Below, piece after piece: positions 7,922-16,588 of a stretch of 45,410 bases of DNA. Source of the DNA: Anaerocolumna sp. (lineage in GTDB: Bacteria > Bacillota > Clostridia > Lachnospirales > Lachnospiraceae); the NCBI GenBank assembly GCA_029256035.1, contig JAQSYR010000002.1:1-45410 (forward strand), written 5' to 3'. Positions within the stretch are counted from its first letter, which is position 1; every line of letters begins with the position of its first letter. Position numbers and translations under genes: made by a program. A model generated the notes under the pieces. It saw nothing but the letters and a program-made list of their open reading frames with translations. It did no database searches and was not told where the DNA came from.

Positions 7922-10147
7922 ATGGCAGAAATTATAGAAGGGTATGTAGATAAAATAGTTTTTCGTAATGCAGAGAATGGCTACACTGTGCTATCCTTGG
8001 TTAATGATGACTTAGAGATGACTTGTGTAGGTATGTTTACCTTTATTAGTGAAGGTGAGTTTATACAAGCAAGTGGGAATTACATAGCACATCAGCTTTA
8101 TGGAGAACAGTTTCAGGTGGAAAGCTATGAATTTAAAAAACCCGAAGATTTAGAGTCTATGGAACGTTATCTTGGCTCTGGCGCAATCAAAGGTATTAAA
8201 AGTGGGCTGGCAGCACGAATTGTACGTCGGTTTAAAGAAGATTCCTTCCGTATTATTGAAGAAGAACCTGAAAGACTGGCAGAAGTCAAAGGTATTAGTG
8301 AGAAAATGGCAAAAGAAATCTCTAAGCAGTTTGAGGATAAGAAAGAAATGCGAGGAGCCATGTTATTTTTACAGCAATACGGTGTATCTACTACTTTTGC
8401 AGTTAAAATATATAAAGAATATGGTGCCAGGATGTATGATATTATAAAGGAGAATCCATATAAGCTGGCGGAAGACATAAGTGGCATAGGCTTTAAAGTT
8501 TCTGATGAAATTGCTGCTAAAGTAGGTATTGGCGCAAATTCCGACTATCGGATAAAAGCTGGTCTTTTATATATATTATTACAGGGTAGCAGTGCAGGAC
8601 ATGTTTATTTGCCAGAAAGCGTTCTTTTGTCTAAAACAGCAGAACTACTTGGAATTAATGTAAATGGAATGGAGAAGCATGTTATTGATTTAGCATTTGA
8701 CCGGAAAATTATTATTCGAGAAACCAATGGAACTAAGAATGTATATAGTGCCAGTCTGTTCTATTTAGAACTTAATACAGCAAAAATGTTATGGGATCTG
8801 AATATTAAATACAATTTAGATGCCAAGTACATTGCAGAACGTTTATCTGCAGTTGAATCATTATTTAAAATAGAATTGGATGAAATGCAAAGAACAGCAG
8901 TCCTTGAAGCCACTAAAAATGGAGTACTGGTACTTACAGGAGGACCGGGTACCGGTAAAACAACAACCATTAATGCCATTATCCGATTCTTTGAAGCAGA
9001 AGGAATGGATATTTTATTAGCTGCACCAACAGGAAGAGCAGCAAAGAGAATGACAGAAACAACCGGCTATGAAGCAAGAACTATCCATCGCCTTCTTGAG
9101 ATTTCTAAAATGTCCGGTGACCTTGAGAGTAAGCAGATGTTTGAGCGAAATGAAATGAATCCACTGGAAACGGATGTTATTATTATTGATGAGTTATCTA
9201 TGGTAGATATTAGTTTAATGCATGCCCTGCTAAAAGCAATTACCGTAGGAACCAGATTAATTTTAGTAGGCGATGTTAATCAGTTGCCATCGGTTGGTCC
9301 AGGAAATGTTTTAAGGGATATTATAAGCTCTCACCAGTTTAATGTAGTAAAACTAACAAAAATTTTCAGACAGGCAGCGGAAAGTGATATTATTGTAAAT
9401 GCACATAAAATAAATGCCGGAGAAACAATAAAGCTGGACAATAAGAGCAAAGATTTCTTTCTTTTACAAAGGGATAATGTAAATGTTATTATAAATGTCA
9501 TACTAACATTAATTAAAGATAAAATACCAAACTATGTAAATGCCACCTCATATGATATTCAAGTGCTAACACCCATGCGAAAAGGCGAACTAGGTGTGGA
9601 AAGATTAAATCAGGTACTGCAGCAGTTTTTAAATCCTCCTGAAAGTGGTAAAAAGGAAAAGGAATTCAATCAGATTATTTTTCGGGAAGGCGATAAAATA
9701 ATGCAGATTAAAAATAATTACCAGCTAACCTGGGAAATTAAAAGTAAATACGGAATTACTACAGAGAATGGAACTGGTGTATTTAATGGTGACATGGGTG
9801 TTATTAAAGAAATTAATTTATTTGCCGAGGAACTAGTCATTGAATTTGATGAAGGCAGAATGGTAGAGTACTCCTTTAGCCAGTTAGAAGAATTAGAACT
9901 TGCCTACGCTACCACCATTCATAAAGCCCAGGGGAGCGAATATCCTGCAGTTATTATGCCTCTTTTAACAGGCCCACGAATGCTTATGAATAGAAACCTT
10001 TTGTATACCGCTGTTACCAGAGCTAAAAATTGTGTGATTATTGTTGGAAGTGAAAAAACAGTTCAAGCCATGATAGAAAATGAAAGTGAACAGCATAGAT
10101 ATTCCAGTCTGTCAGAGCGGATTATTGAGCTTTTAGATGTATCGTAG
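7922..10147 (+). CDS. recD2: RecD-like DNA helicase RecD2
   Basis: This encodes a 741-aa 5'-to-3' superfamily 1B helicase of the RecD2/YrrC type, acting in DNA repair and replication-fork maintenance without RecBC. The N-terminal half holds the OB-like and helix-hairpin-helix repeats (AVKGISEKMAKEIS-like, residues ~110-220). Walker A GGPGTGKTT is at residues ~339-347. Walker B IIIDELSMVD is at ~420-429. The C-terminal UvrD-like domain contains YATTIHKAQGSEYP, and the end has NLLYTAVTRAK. ATG 7922 is chosen for its GGAGGTG site five nt upstream, instead of an in-frame ATG at 7901 that lies ahead of that site. Confidence 0.93.
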   Translation: MAEIIEGYVDKIVFRNAENGYTVLSLVNDDLEMTCVGMFTFISEGEFIQASGNYIAHQLYGEQFQVESYEFKKPEDLESMERYLGSGAIKGIKSGLAARIVRRFKEDSFRIIEEEPERLAEVKGISEKMAKEISKQFEDKKEMRGAMLFLQQYGVSTTFAVKIYKEYGARMYDIIKENPYKLAEDISGIGFKVSDEIAAKVGIGANSDYRIKAGLLYILLQGSSAGHVYLPESVLLSKTAELLGINVNGMEKHVIDLAFDRKIIIRETNGTKNVYSASLFYLELNTAKMLWDLNIKYNLDAKYIAERLSAVESLFKIELDEMQRTAVLEATKNGVLVLTGGPGTGKTTTINAIIRFFEAEGMDILLAAPTGRAAKRMTETTGYEARTIHRLLEISKMSGDLESKQMFERNEMNPLETDVIIIDELSMVDISLMHALLKAITVGTRLILVGDVNQLPSVGPGNVLRDIISSHQFNVVKLTKIFRQAAESDIIVNAHKINAGETIKLDNKSKDFFLLQRDNVNVIINVILTLIKDKIPNYVNATSYDIQVLTPMRKGELGVERLNQVLQQFLNPPESGKKEKEFNQIIFREGDKIMQIKNNYQLTWEIKSKYGITTENGTGVFNGDMGVIKEINLFAEELVIEFDEGRMVEYSFSQLEELELAYATTIHKAQGSEYPAVIMPLLTGPRMLMNRNLLYTAVTRAKNCVIIVGSEKTVQAMIENESEQHRYSSLSERIIELLDVS

Positions 10148-10300
10148 AATTTAAAGGAAGAAAAAGTAATGGAATGTTCAAAGAAATAAATTTATAGATG
10201 CAAATAGATAAAAAATACGATATAATAAAAATTATAGAAAAATATTCATATTAACAATAGGTAAAGTAGAGTTTGGTAATGAATGTGAAAGGGGAAAGCA

Positions 10301-11215
10301 ATGATGAAAACGGCTTTAGTAATCATGGCTGCTGGGTTGGGCAGCAGATATGGTGGAATCAAACAGCTGGAACCGGTTGGACCTAGTGGCGAGATTATTA
10401 TGGATTATTCCATATATGATGCAATAGAGGCAGGGTTTAACAAGGTTGTTTTTATAATCCGAAAAGATTTAGAACAAGATTTTAAAGAAGTAATTGGCAA
10501 TAGAATTGAAAAACAGATTGAAGTTGAGTACGTAATTCAAGATATAGAGGATTTGCCTGAGGGATACAGTAAACCTGAAGATAGAACAAAACCATGGGGG
10601 ACTGGCCAGGCAGTATTAAGTTGCTACGGAGTCCTAAAGGAACCATTTGCGGTTATTAATGCAGACGATTATTACGGAAAAGAAGCCTTTGTAACAATTC
10701 ATAATTACTTAATCAACGGAAAACAAGAGCCTGGAATCTATGATATCTGCATGGCTGGTTTTATTTTAGGCAATACGTTAAGTGATAATGGAGCAGTAAC
10801 CAGAGGTGTCTGTAAAGTAGATGAACAGGGTATGTTGATTGACATTACAGAAACGGCGGGCATTGTTAGAAATGGAGAGACAGCAGCAGCAAAAGATACC
10901 AATGGGAATACAATTGAACTTGACATAAATAGCGCAGTTTCTATGAATTTGTGGGGATTTACACCAGATTTTCTCCAGGAACTAAAAAAAGGTTTTACTG
11001 AGTTTTTAGATGGAATACAAGGAAATGAATTAAAGGCAGAATATTTACTTCCAGAAGTTGTAGGTAAATTAGTCAAAGAAGGAAAAGCGAAAGTCCATGT
11101 TTTAAGAACTGCGGATATCTGGTTCGGTGTAACTTATAAGGAAGATAAAGAAAAAGTTATAAAATCATTTCAGGAATTAGTAAATAAGGGTTTATATCCA
11201 GCAAAGTTGTTTTAA
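10301..11215 (+). CDS. Nucleotidyltransferase family protein (NTP-transferase fold)
   Basis: This is a 304-aa protein with the sugar-nucleotidyltransferase signature AAGLGSRYGGIKQLEPVG at residues ~10-27 and NADDYYG, the metal-binding acidic site, near residue 127. By family it transfers an NMP to a sugar phosphate or similar acceptor; the substrate cannot be told from the sequence. AAAGGGG lies six nt before ATG 10301, with a second ATG at once after it. It sits between recD2 and comFC, 153 nt after recD2 and 3-10 nt before comFC, so it is probably co-transcribed with comFC. Confidence 0.8.
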   Translation: MMKTALVIMAAGLGSRYGGIKQLEPVGPSGEIIMDYSIYDAIEAGFNKVVFIIRKDLEQDFKEVIGNRIEKQIEVEYVIQDIEDLPEGYSKPEDRTKPWGTGQAVLSCYGVLKEPFAVINADDYYGKEAFVTIHNYLINGKQEPGIYDICMAGFILGNTLSDNGAVTRGVCKVDEQGMLIDITETAGIVRNGETAAAKDTNGNTIELDINSAVSMNLWGFTPDFLQELKKGFTEFLDGIQGNELKAEYLLPEVVGKLVKEGKAKVHVLRTADIWFGVTYKEDKEKVIKSFQELVNKGLYPAKLF

Positions 11216-11224
11216 TAATTGAAA

Positions 11225-11962
11225 ATGAGGGAAGTAAATTTGTTAGAACCAATGATTAACGTGGTATATCCCAGAAGGTGCCCGGTTTGTGGTGATATCG
11301 TAACACCCAGAGGAGAACTAGCGTGCTCTTCCTGTAAAAAAAACTTAACACCTATTCAAGAGCCACGCTGCAAAAAATGCAGCAAACCCGTGGAATCAGA
11401 GGAAGCGGAATATTGCCTTGACTGTTTTAAGAAAAGGCATAAATATATTAAGGGCTTTGCTTTATGGCTCTATGATGCAGGAATGAAGAAATCCATAGCA
11501 GATTTTAAATTCCATGGAAGAAGAGAATATGGAGAATTCTATGTAAGTGAAATAGTAAAAAGATTTGAAAAAGAGATCTTAGATATTGCACCAGATGCTT
11601 TAATCCCTATTCCAATTCATCGTTCAAAACTATTAAGGCGAGGATATAACCAGGCGGAGATACTGGCTAAGGGCATAGGGAAAGAATTAGAAATTCCAGT
11701 ATTATCTCACCTGCTTTTAAGAAATAAGAACACATTACCCCAAAAACAGCTGAATGATAAAGAAAGACTGAAAAACTTAGAACAGGCATTTGAATTCTCA
11801 GAGAAGGAAAAGGAAAGATACAATAACCATATTCATAAGGTCATACTAATTGATGATATTTATACGACTGGAAGTACGATAGAAGCATGTACCAATATAT
11901 TAATTCAAAATGGCATTAATGAAATTTACTTTATATGCGTTTGTATTGGTAAGGGTTACTAA
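11225..11962 (+). CDS. comFC: ComF family protein (amidophosphoribosyltransferase-like)
   Basis: This encodes a ~245-aa ComFC/GntX-type protein, required for DNA uptake in competent Firmicutes. Four CxxC pairs (CPVCGD, CSSCKK, CKKCSK, CLDCFK) lie in the first ~75 residues and should bind zinc. The C-terminal PRPP-binding motif VILIDDIYTTGST completes the family pattern. The start is uncertain: ATG 11225 has no ribosome binding site, while TTG 11240 has GAGGGA seven nt upstream and would give a shorter, family-like start just before the first zinc finger. It is followed by yvyF, as in the B. subtilis comF-yvyF region. Confidence 0.85.
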   Translation: MREVNLLEPMINVVYPRRCPVCGDIVTPRGELACSSCKKNLTPIQEPRCKKCSKPVESEEAEYCLDCFKKRHKYIKGFALWLYDAGMKKSIADFKFHGRREYGEFYVSEIVKRFEKEILDIAPDALIPIPIHRSKLLRRGYNQAEILAKGIGKELEIPVLSHLLLRNKNTLPQKQLNDKERLKNLEQAFEFSEKEKERYNNHIHKVILIDDIYTTGSTIEACTNILIQNGINEIYFICVCIGKGY

Positions 11963-11975
11963 GGAGGAAAATAGA

Positions 11976-12380
11976 ATGGATGTAAGAAATTGCAAAGATT
12001 GCGGTAAATTATTTAATTATTTAAGCGGACCTTCACTTTGTCCTACTTGTTTAAAAAAACTAGATGAAAAGTTTAATGTTGTAAAAGAGTATATTTACAA
12101 TCATCCCGGTGCAGGAATTCAGGAAGTTTCAGAAGAAAATGAAGTTTCAATTCCACAGATAAAGCAATGGGTTAGAGACGAAAGACTTACATTTGCTGAA
12201 GATTCTCTAGTGGGTATTGAATGTGAAAGTTGTGGGGTTACTATTCGCACAGGAAGATTTTGCCAATCCTGTAAAGATAAGCTTGCCAATAACTTAGGAA
12301 ATGCTTATCGTAAAGCAGAAGCACCCCAGTTGAAAAAAGATACAAAAGATAGTCCTAAGATGAGATTTTTAGATAATTAA
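11976..12380 (+). CDS. yvyF: Flagellar operon protein YvyF
   Basis: This is a 134-aa protein of the TIGR03826/YvyF family, encoded next to comFC and flagellar regulators in Firmicutes. It has CxxC pairs near the N-terminus (CKDC, CPTC) and C-terminus (CESC, CQSC), and a central helix-turn-helix-like stretch (GIQEVSEENEVSIPQIKQWV). ATG 11976 is preceded by AAGGAGG and follows comFC by 13 nt. Its function is not established; family proteins are thought to influence flagellar gene expression. Unlike B. subtilis, flgM does not follow; a terminator does. Confidence 0.8.
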   Translation: MDVRNCKDCGKLFNYLSGPSLCPTCLKKLDEKFNVVKEYIYNHPGAGIQEVSEENEVSIPQIKQWVRDERLTFAEDSLVGIECESCGVTIRTGRFCQSCKDKLANNLGNAYRKAEAPQLKKDTKDSPKMRFLDN

Positions 12381-12387
12381 ATGAAAT

Positions 12388-12447
12388 AATCTCCTATATT
12401 ATTTGTGAAGATCCAATTGGCACAAATGTACAGGAGATTCTTTTTTT
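12388..12447. terminator. Terminator between convergent yvyF and cvfB
   Basis: The outer stem AATCTCCT (12388-12395) pairs with AGGAGATT (12432-12439). An inner stem ATTTGTG (12401-12407) pairs with CACAAAT (12421-12427). A T7 run follows on the + strand. On the - strand the downstream tract is only moderately U-rich, so it may serve both genes but mainly yvyF. Confidence 0.7.
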
Positions 12448-13282
12448 ATTTTACTAATTTAATACCATTGTCAGATAAAGTTATTTTTCCTTCTTTTAAA
12501 AGTCTACCAACGGCTCTTTTAAAGGCATTCTTGCTTAGATTAAATTCTGCTTTAATAATTTCAGATTCTGTTTTGTCGTGAAAAGGCAGAAAACCGGAAC
12601 ACTCTTGTAATTTTTCATAAATCAGCTCACTATCTGCATCCATTTGTATGTGTGACTTTTCTCGAATACTTAAATCCAGCTTTCCATCGTTTTTTACCTG
12701 GATAACCCTGGCATCAATTACGTCTCCTACCTTTAAGGCGCGATGTAACTCTTTTGTTGGCACTAAGGCACAGTAGTGATTATCAACAGCAACAAAAGCA
12801 CCAAAACTCTCAATAATCTCATAAACAACTCCATTAACACGGTCATCTTTTTTATATGGAGAATTACAGTCTAAATATTCATACACTTTCATGGTAGCAC
12901 ATAAACGGTCACTCTTATCGATATATAGAGCAACTAAGACATCTTTACCTGTTTGAACTCTCTCTGTCTGCTCTTTAAAAGGTAATAGAAGATCTTTCGC
13001 CAAACCCCAGTCTAAAAAAGCGCCAATGGTGGTTACTTCTTTTACCTTAAGAACTGCAGTTTTACCTAAAGTCAATACAGGTATTGTTGTAGTTGCAATG
13101 GGTCTGTCTTCCGAATCCTTATATACAAATACTTCTATTTTATCCTCGTTTTGAATACCCTGTGGTACCTGGTTTTTAGGAAGCAGGATAGAACTGTTGT
13201 TTTGGCCGCTTTCACAAAGATACACTCCAAAATCCGTTGACTTTAGTACCTCTAATGTTTGAACTTCGCCTAACTTTATCAT
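12446..13282 (-). CDS. cvfB: S1-like RNA-binding protein CvfB
   Basis: This is a 278-aa protein of the CvfB/YitL family: three S1-like OB domains in tandem (residues ~1-65, 66-135 with TTIGAFLDWGLAKDLLLPF, and 140-210 with ESFGAFVAVDNHYCALVP), then a C-terminal winged helix (ESEIIKAEFNLSKNAFKRAVG). By family knowledge it binds RNA and affects virulence-factor and general gene expression post-transcriptionally. The ATG is preceded by AAAGGTTGGTG. It lies 127 nt after the thioesterase gene on the same strand and may share its transcript. Confidence 0.88.
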   Translation of the reverse strand: MIKLGEVQTLEVLKSTDFGVYLCESGQNNSSILLPKNQVPQGIQNEDKIEVFVYKDSEDRPIATTTIPVLTLGKTAVLKVKEVTTIGAFLDWGLAKDLLLPFKEQTERVQTGKDVLVALYIDKSDRLCATMKVYEYLDCNSPYKKDDRVNGVVYEIIESFGAFVAVDNHYCALVPTKELHRALKVGDVIDARVIQVKNDGKLDLSIREKSHIQMDADSELIYEKLQECSGFLPFHDKTESEIIKAEFNLSKNAFKRAVGRLLKEGKITLSDNGIKLVK

Positions 13283-13409
13283 ATTTACACCAACCTTTCA
13301 TAGTGAAGTCACAATAACGGAATATCCGGAAAGTGAATTCCTAATTTATTTTTATCTAAGTATTGTAGTTTCAAGTACACTAAATGCAGGTTTTATATTA
13401 AAGATTGCT

Positions 13410-14114
13410 TTATTGTTGAAACTCTATAACGGTATAAGGTTTACCGTCTGTGTCTGTTAGAACAACGGTAAATACATTATTTTCAAAGTTTACCATAGGA
13501 ATGATGGTGTCGCCTAAAACTGCAGATTTTCTGTATTCTGCCCGCATTTGCCTGATTAAAAAATCTTCGGGTAAACATTCTTCTGCCATTCTAATATATT
13601 GCCCATTATTTACATGATTATTTGTATCAATATTAGTGCGTACTACGGAAAAACTTTCTAAAGCAGATAAATTTTTAGGGATTTCAATTTTACGAGGAGC
13701 ATACTCCATATGGTATTTTTCCTCTAATTGATAATATTTTACTGCTTCGTCGGTTACTCTTACCGGACGATTCTCCTTCGTATTCATGTAAACCCAGATG
13801 GAATTAGCAGCAGCTACAACTTGTCCCATGGAATCTGTAATTAGAAAATTACGGTAACCATACATGCTTTGAAAATCATAAGGCCATGTTGAAATTACAA
13901 TTTCTTCTCCTAACTTGGGAAAACGGTTCACATTAATCTGCCAGGCATTCATTAACCATAATCGATTCGCCTGTTCTAAATAATCAAGGCCTTTCCCAAT
14001 ATCTTCAGATTGAAAGGTGCTACAGTCCTGAAAATAATTTATGATGGAAAATAAGTCTAAATGTTTATTCTTATCAACTTCGCTATATCTGACTCTACTC
14101 TTAAAGCTATACAT
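13410..14114 (-). CDS. Acyl-ACP thioesterase
   Basis: This is a 234-aa member of the FatA/FatB-like bacterial acyl-ACP thioesterase family, built from two hot-dog folds. It hydrolyses acyl-ACP to release free fatty acid and ACP. The N-terminal hot-dog has SRVRYSEVDKNKHLDLFSII and LWLMNAWQINVNRFPKLGE. The second fold holds the NxHxnN-type motif TNIDTNNHVNNGQYI (residues ~158-172). GGGGA lies before the ATG on the - strand. It is single, with no fatty-acid synthesis genes nearby. The chain-length preference cannot be read from the sequence. Confidence 0.87.
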   Translation of the reverse strand: MYSFKSRVRYSEVDKNKHLDLFSIINYFQDCSTFQSEDIGKGLDYLEQANRLWLMNAWQINVNRFPKLGEEIVISTWPYDFQSMYGYRNFLITDSMGQVVAAANSIWVYMNTKENRPVRVTDEAVKYYQLEEKYHMEYAPRKIEIPKNLSALESFSVVRTNIDTNNHVNNGQYIRMAEECLPEDFLIRQMRAEYRKSAVLGDTIIPMVNFENNVFTVVLTDTDGKPYTVIEFQQ

Positions 14115-14144
14115 AATAAATCCCCTATCTTTACATTTCAGCTT

Positions 14145-14153
14145 ATTATAGCA
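14145..14153 (-). promoter_or_regulatory. Extended -10 promoter for the thioesterase gene
   Basis: On the - strand TGCTATAAT forms an extended -10 element (TGnTATAAT). The -35 region 17 bp upstream is poor. The predicted leader is about 25 nt. Confidence 0.45.
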
Positions 14154-14203
14154 TATTTTTCAAAATTTGTACTATATTTTTCTAACAATAGAGTTTTATT
14201 CGT

Positions 14204-14232
14204 TTGATTTCTTTGGAACTATTTGCTACAAT
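14204..14232 (+). promoter_or_regulatory. Promoter of the ridA-like gene
   Basis: TTGATT (14204-14209) and TACAAT (14227-14232) are spaced by 17 bp, with an extended TGC before the -10. The leader to ATG 14371 would be about 130 nt. Confidence 0.5.
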
Positions 14233-14370
14233 ACTGTAAATGAATAGTTTTATCCAAAAAACAAATACCCAGAATATATTATTACATACAAGCAAATCAT
14301 ATAAATAGAGTGTATGAATGTTTTTTGGTTGAAAATGATAGCATATAATAATATTATTTGGAGGAAAAAA

Positions 14371-14691
14371 ATGAAGAAGATTATTAGTTCTACAAATGCT
14401 CCTGCAGCAATTGGTCCTTATTCCCAGGCTGTGGAAGTGAATAATATGGTTTATACATCAGGTGTTATTCCTATTGATCCTGAGACTGGTAATTTGGTTG
14501 AAGGGGATATTAAAGTACAAGCAGAACGGGTACTTAAAAGCCTTACTGCACTATTAAAAGATAGTGGCACAAGCTTAGATAATGTTATTAAGACAACCGT
14601 ATTTCTTAAGAATATGAATGATTTTGGGGCAATGAATGAAATCTATGCTTCCTATTTCTCTGAAAAAAGTACAATTATTTCTATAAAATAG
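14371..14691 (+). CDS. RidA/YjgF family protein, C-terminally truncated (possible pseudogene)
   Basis: The 106 residues match the RidA imine/enamine deaminase family well: APAAIGPYSQAVEV, YTSGVIPIDPETGNLVEGD, and TTVFLKNMNDFGAMNEIYASYF. RidA hydrolyses reactive enamines released by PLP enzymes such as threonine dehydratase. Family members are ~125 aa and continue after YF with a PPARS...VE motif that carries the carboxylate-binding arginine and the last beta strand. Here the reading departs after FSEK and stops nine codons later, so that arginine and strand are missing. ATG 14371 has GGAGG six nt upstream; an upstream in-frame ATG at 14314 has no such site. Confidence 0.75.
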   Translation: MKKIISSTNAPAAIGPYSQAVEVNNMVYTSGVIPIDPETGNLVEGDIKVQAERVLKSLTALLKDSGTSLDNVIKTTVFLKNMNDFGAMNEIYASYFSEKSTIISIK

Positions 14692-14735
14692 AAGAAATTA
14701 AAAAATACAAATTACTGGAAATTGCTTATGCAGTC

Positions 14736-14744
14736 TGCTATAAT
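14736..14744 (+). promoter_or_regulatory. Extended -10 promoter upstream of the methyltransferase gene
   Basis: TGCTATAAT is an extended -10 element; only a weak -35 (TGGAAA, 17 bp upstream) is present. The predicted start near 14751 places the palindrome at 14767-14789 within the leader. Confidence 0.5.
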
Positions 14745-14766
14745 GGTAATATTATGTGAATAGTTA

Positions 14767-14789
14767 TGGATGTCCCAATGGGACATCCA
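14767..14789. promoter_or_regulatory. Perfect 23-bp palindrome, operator-like
   Basis: The 11-bp arms TGGATGTCCCA and TGGGACATCCA flank a single central A. The element lies about 15-40 nt downstream of the predicted transcript start and 12 nt before the ribosome binding site. With a one-base centre it is better suited to a dimeric repressor than to an RNA hairpin, although a shorter hairpin is possible. No regulator is encoded beside it. Confidence 0.55.
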
Positions 14790-14814
14790 AACCAAATTGA
14801 AAGGATGGTTTTCG

Positions 14815-15417
14815 TTGGACCCCATAGATTATTATAATAAGAACGCAAGCTTGTATTTTGAAAATACAGTAGGATTAAATATGCAGGAGATTCTGGAAGA
14901 ATTTATTAAATACTTACCAGAAGGAGCAACGGTTCTTGACCTTGGATGTGGCTCTGGTAGAGACAGCCTGTATTTTATTGAGAAGGGCTTTGACACTACT
15001 GCCCTTGACGGGGCACAGGAACTTTGCGAACTGGCCTCTATTCATATTGGACAGAATGTCTTACATATGCAATATTCTGAACTTGATTTTACCGAAGTAT
15101 TTGACGGGATATGGGCGTGTGCGTCACTTTTACATTTACAGACCAACGATATTAATGATGTTCTTCAGAGTATGACCCAAGCGCTAAAACCCCATGGGAT
15201 ATTATATATGTCATTTAAACACGGGGATTTTAATGGAATTTTAAATGAAAGATATTTTAGCTGCTATACAACAAGAAGTTTAAAGAACTTAATGGAAAGT
15301 CATAAAGATCTTGAAGTTTTAGAATTGTGGATGAGTCAGGACGTTAGACCAGAGAGGGAAGATGAATCCTGGCTGAATATTATTGTAAGAAAAATAAAAG
15401 ATGAAAATCAGGAGTAA
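14815..15417 (+). CDS. Class I SAM-dependent methyltransferase
   Basis: This is a 200-aa Rossmann-fold methyltransferase. SAM-binding motif I LDLGCGSGRDS is at residues 41-51, acidic motif II FDTTALDGA follows, and FDGIWACASLLHL is the usual post-II/III segment. The acceptor substrate is unknown; small stand-alone enzymes of this type act on metabolites or toxic anions. I choose TTG 14815 (reading MDPIDYYNKNA) because AAGGATGG lies six nt upstream and the family starts this way. The in-frame ATG at 14770 is inside the palindrome and has no ribosome binding site. The next gene follows within 6 nt. Confidence 0.8.
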   Translation: MDPIDYYNKNASLYFENTVGLNMQEILEEFIKYLPEGATVLDLGCGSGRDSLYFIEKGFDTTALDGAQELCELASIHIGQNVLHMQYSELDFTEVFDGIWACASLLHLQTNDINDVLQSMTQALKPHGILYMSFKHGDFNGILNERYFSCYTTRSLKNLMESHKDLEVLELWMSQDVRPEREDESWLNIIVRKIKDENQE

Positions 15418-15422
15418 TGAAT

Positions 15423-16535
15423 ATGAACAAAATAGCTTCCGTAAACAGAGTATTTTTAATTACTGTACTTTTATCAATTATAGGTTCTTTTATTAATGGT
15501 TATATCAGTTCGTATACGGATAATTATTTTATTTTACTGCTCATATCCCAAATTGTGCTGGTTACTCCATCACTTATATATTTTATGATAAACAGGCTAA
15601 ATATAGCTGAATCTATACGCTTTAAGCCTATTCGTGTATCTAATATTATTCTTATTATTGTTTTTGCATTTTTAATTTCACCCTTAATGAATTTTATTAA
15701 TGCATTATCAATGTTATTTGTGCGTAATACCACTTCAGAAATCATGTTTGATATTGTGCAAAAGAATAGCTTTTGGCTGAGCCTCTGTTTAATTGCAATT
15801 GTACCAGCTGTACTGGAAGAAACAGTTTACCGAGGCGTTTTCTATAACGAATATAGAAAAGTAAATCCTTGGAAAGGAATCGTACTAAGTGCTTTTTTAT
15901 TTGGAATCATACATGGTAATTTAAATCAGTTTTCCTATGCATTTGCCATGGGTATAGTATTTGCACTTCTAATTGAAGCAACAGATTCTATCTTATCAAC
16001 CATGATCGTGCATTTTCTTATTAATGGAACTTCAGTTGTCTTGCTTGCAATTTATCCTAAATTGCTGCAATACCTTGAGAATATTTATGGAATGGAACAA
16101 TATAATGCACAGGATTTACTGACACAGTTACAAGAAACAGTACCTATGAATTTTTCTTATATTATACAAACCTATGGAGTAAGTGCATTAATATTTACTC
16201 CACTTGCATTCATTGTTTTTCGAACCATTGCTAAAAATACCAATCGTTGGGAATTTATTAAGAATATTAGACATCCTAAGGTTGTAAAAGAAAGTTATGA
16301 GCCAATGGATGATGAATCTTCCTACTGGTATTCCAAAGAATTATTTTCCACAGATACCTTTGCGGAAAATAAAAAAAGCTTGTTTACAATCAGTCTGATT
16401 GGGGCAATTATAATATGTGTAAGCTTGTTAATTTTAAATGAAGTTTTTTCAGTAGATAATTCTATTCAGCCACTGGAAGATGGAAATACATTAATGATTT
16501 TTTTGAAAAATATAGTTAGTTCTTTTATGTATTAG
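15423..16535 (+). CDS. CPBP family intramembrane metalloprotease
   Basis: This is a ~370-aa polytopic membrane protein of the CAAX-protease/bacteriocin-processing (Abi) family. The glutamate motif EETVYR is at residues 132-137, and the histidine motif HGN begins at residue 164 in the next membrane helix. Both are needed for catalysis in the Rce1/CPBP family. A membrane segment near the C-terminus (SLIGAIIICVSLLILNEVF) follows a charged loop. ATG 15423 has GGAG eight nt upstream; ATG 15417 is only two nt from it. It is translationally coupled to the methyltransferase. The substrate is unknown. Confidence 0.83.
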   Translation: MNKIASVNRVFLITVLLSIIGSFINGYISSYTDNYFILLLISQIVLVTPSLIYFMINRLNIAESIRFKPIRVSNIILIIVFAFLISPLMNFINALSMLFVRNTTSEIMFDIVQKNSFWLSLCLIAIVPAVLEETVYRGVFYNEYRKVNPWKGIVLSAFLFGIIHGNLNQFSYAFAMGIVFALLIEATDSILSTMIVHFLINGTSVVLLAIYPKLLQYLENIYGMEQYNAQDLLTQLQETVPMNFSYIIQTYGVSALIFTPLAFIVFRTIAKNTNRWEFIKNIRHPKVVKESYEPMDDESSYWYSKELFSTDTFAENKKSLFTISLIGAIIICVSLLILNEVFSVDNSIQPLEDGNTLMIFLKNIVSSFMY

Positions 16536-16588
16536 AATGATTCGTTAGTCGTTTACTATAATTATTAAGTATAAATGGAGGAATTAAT

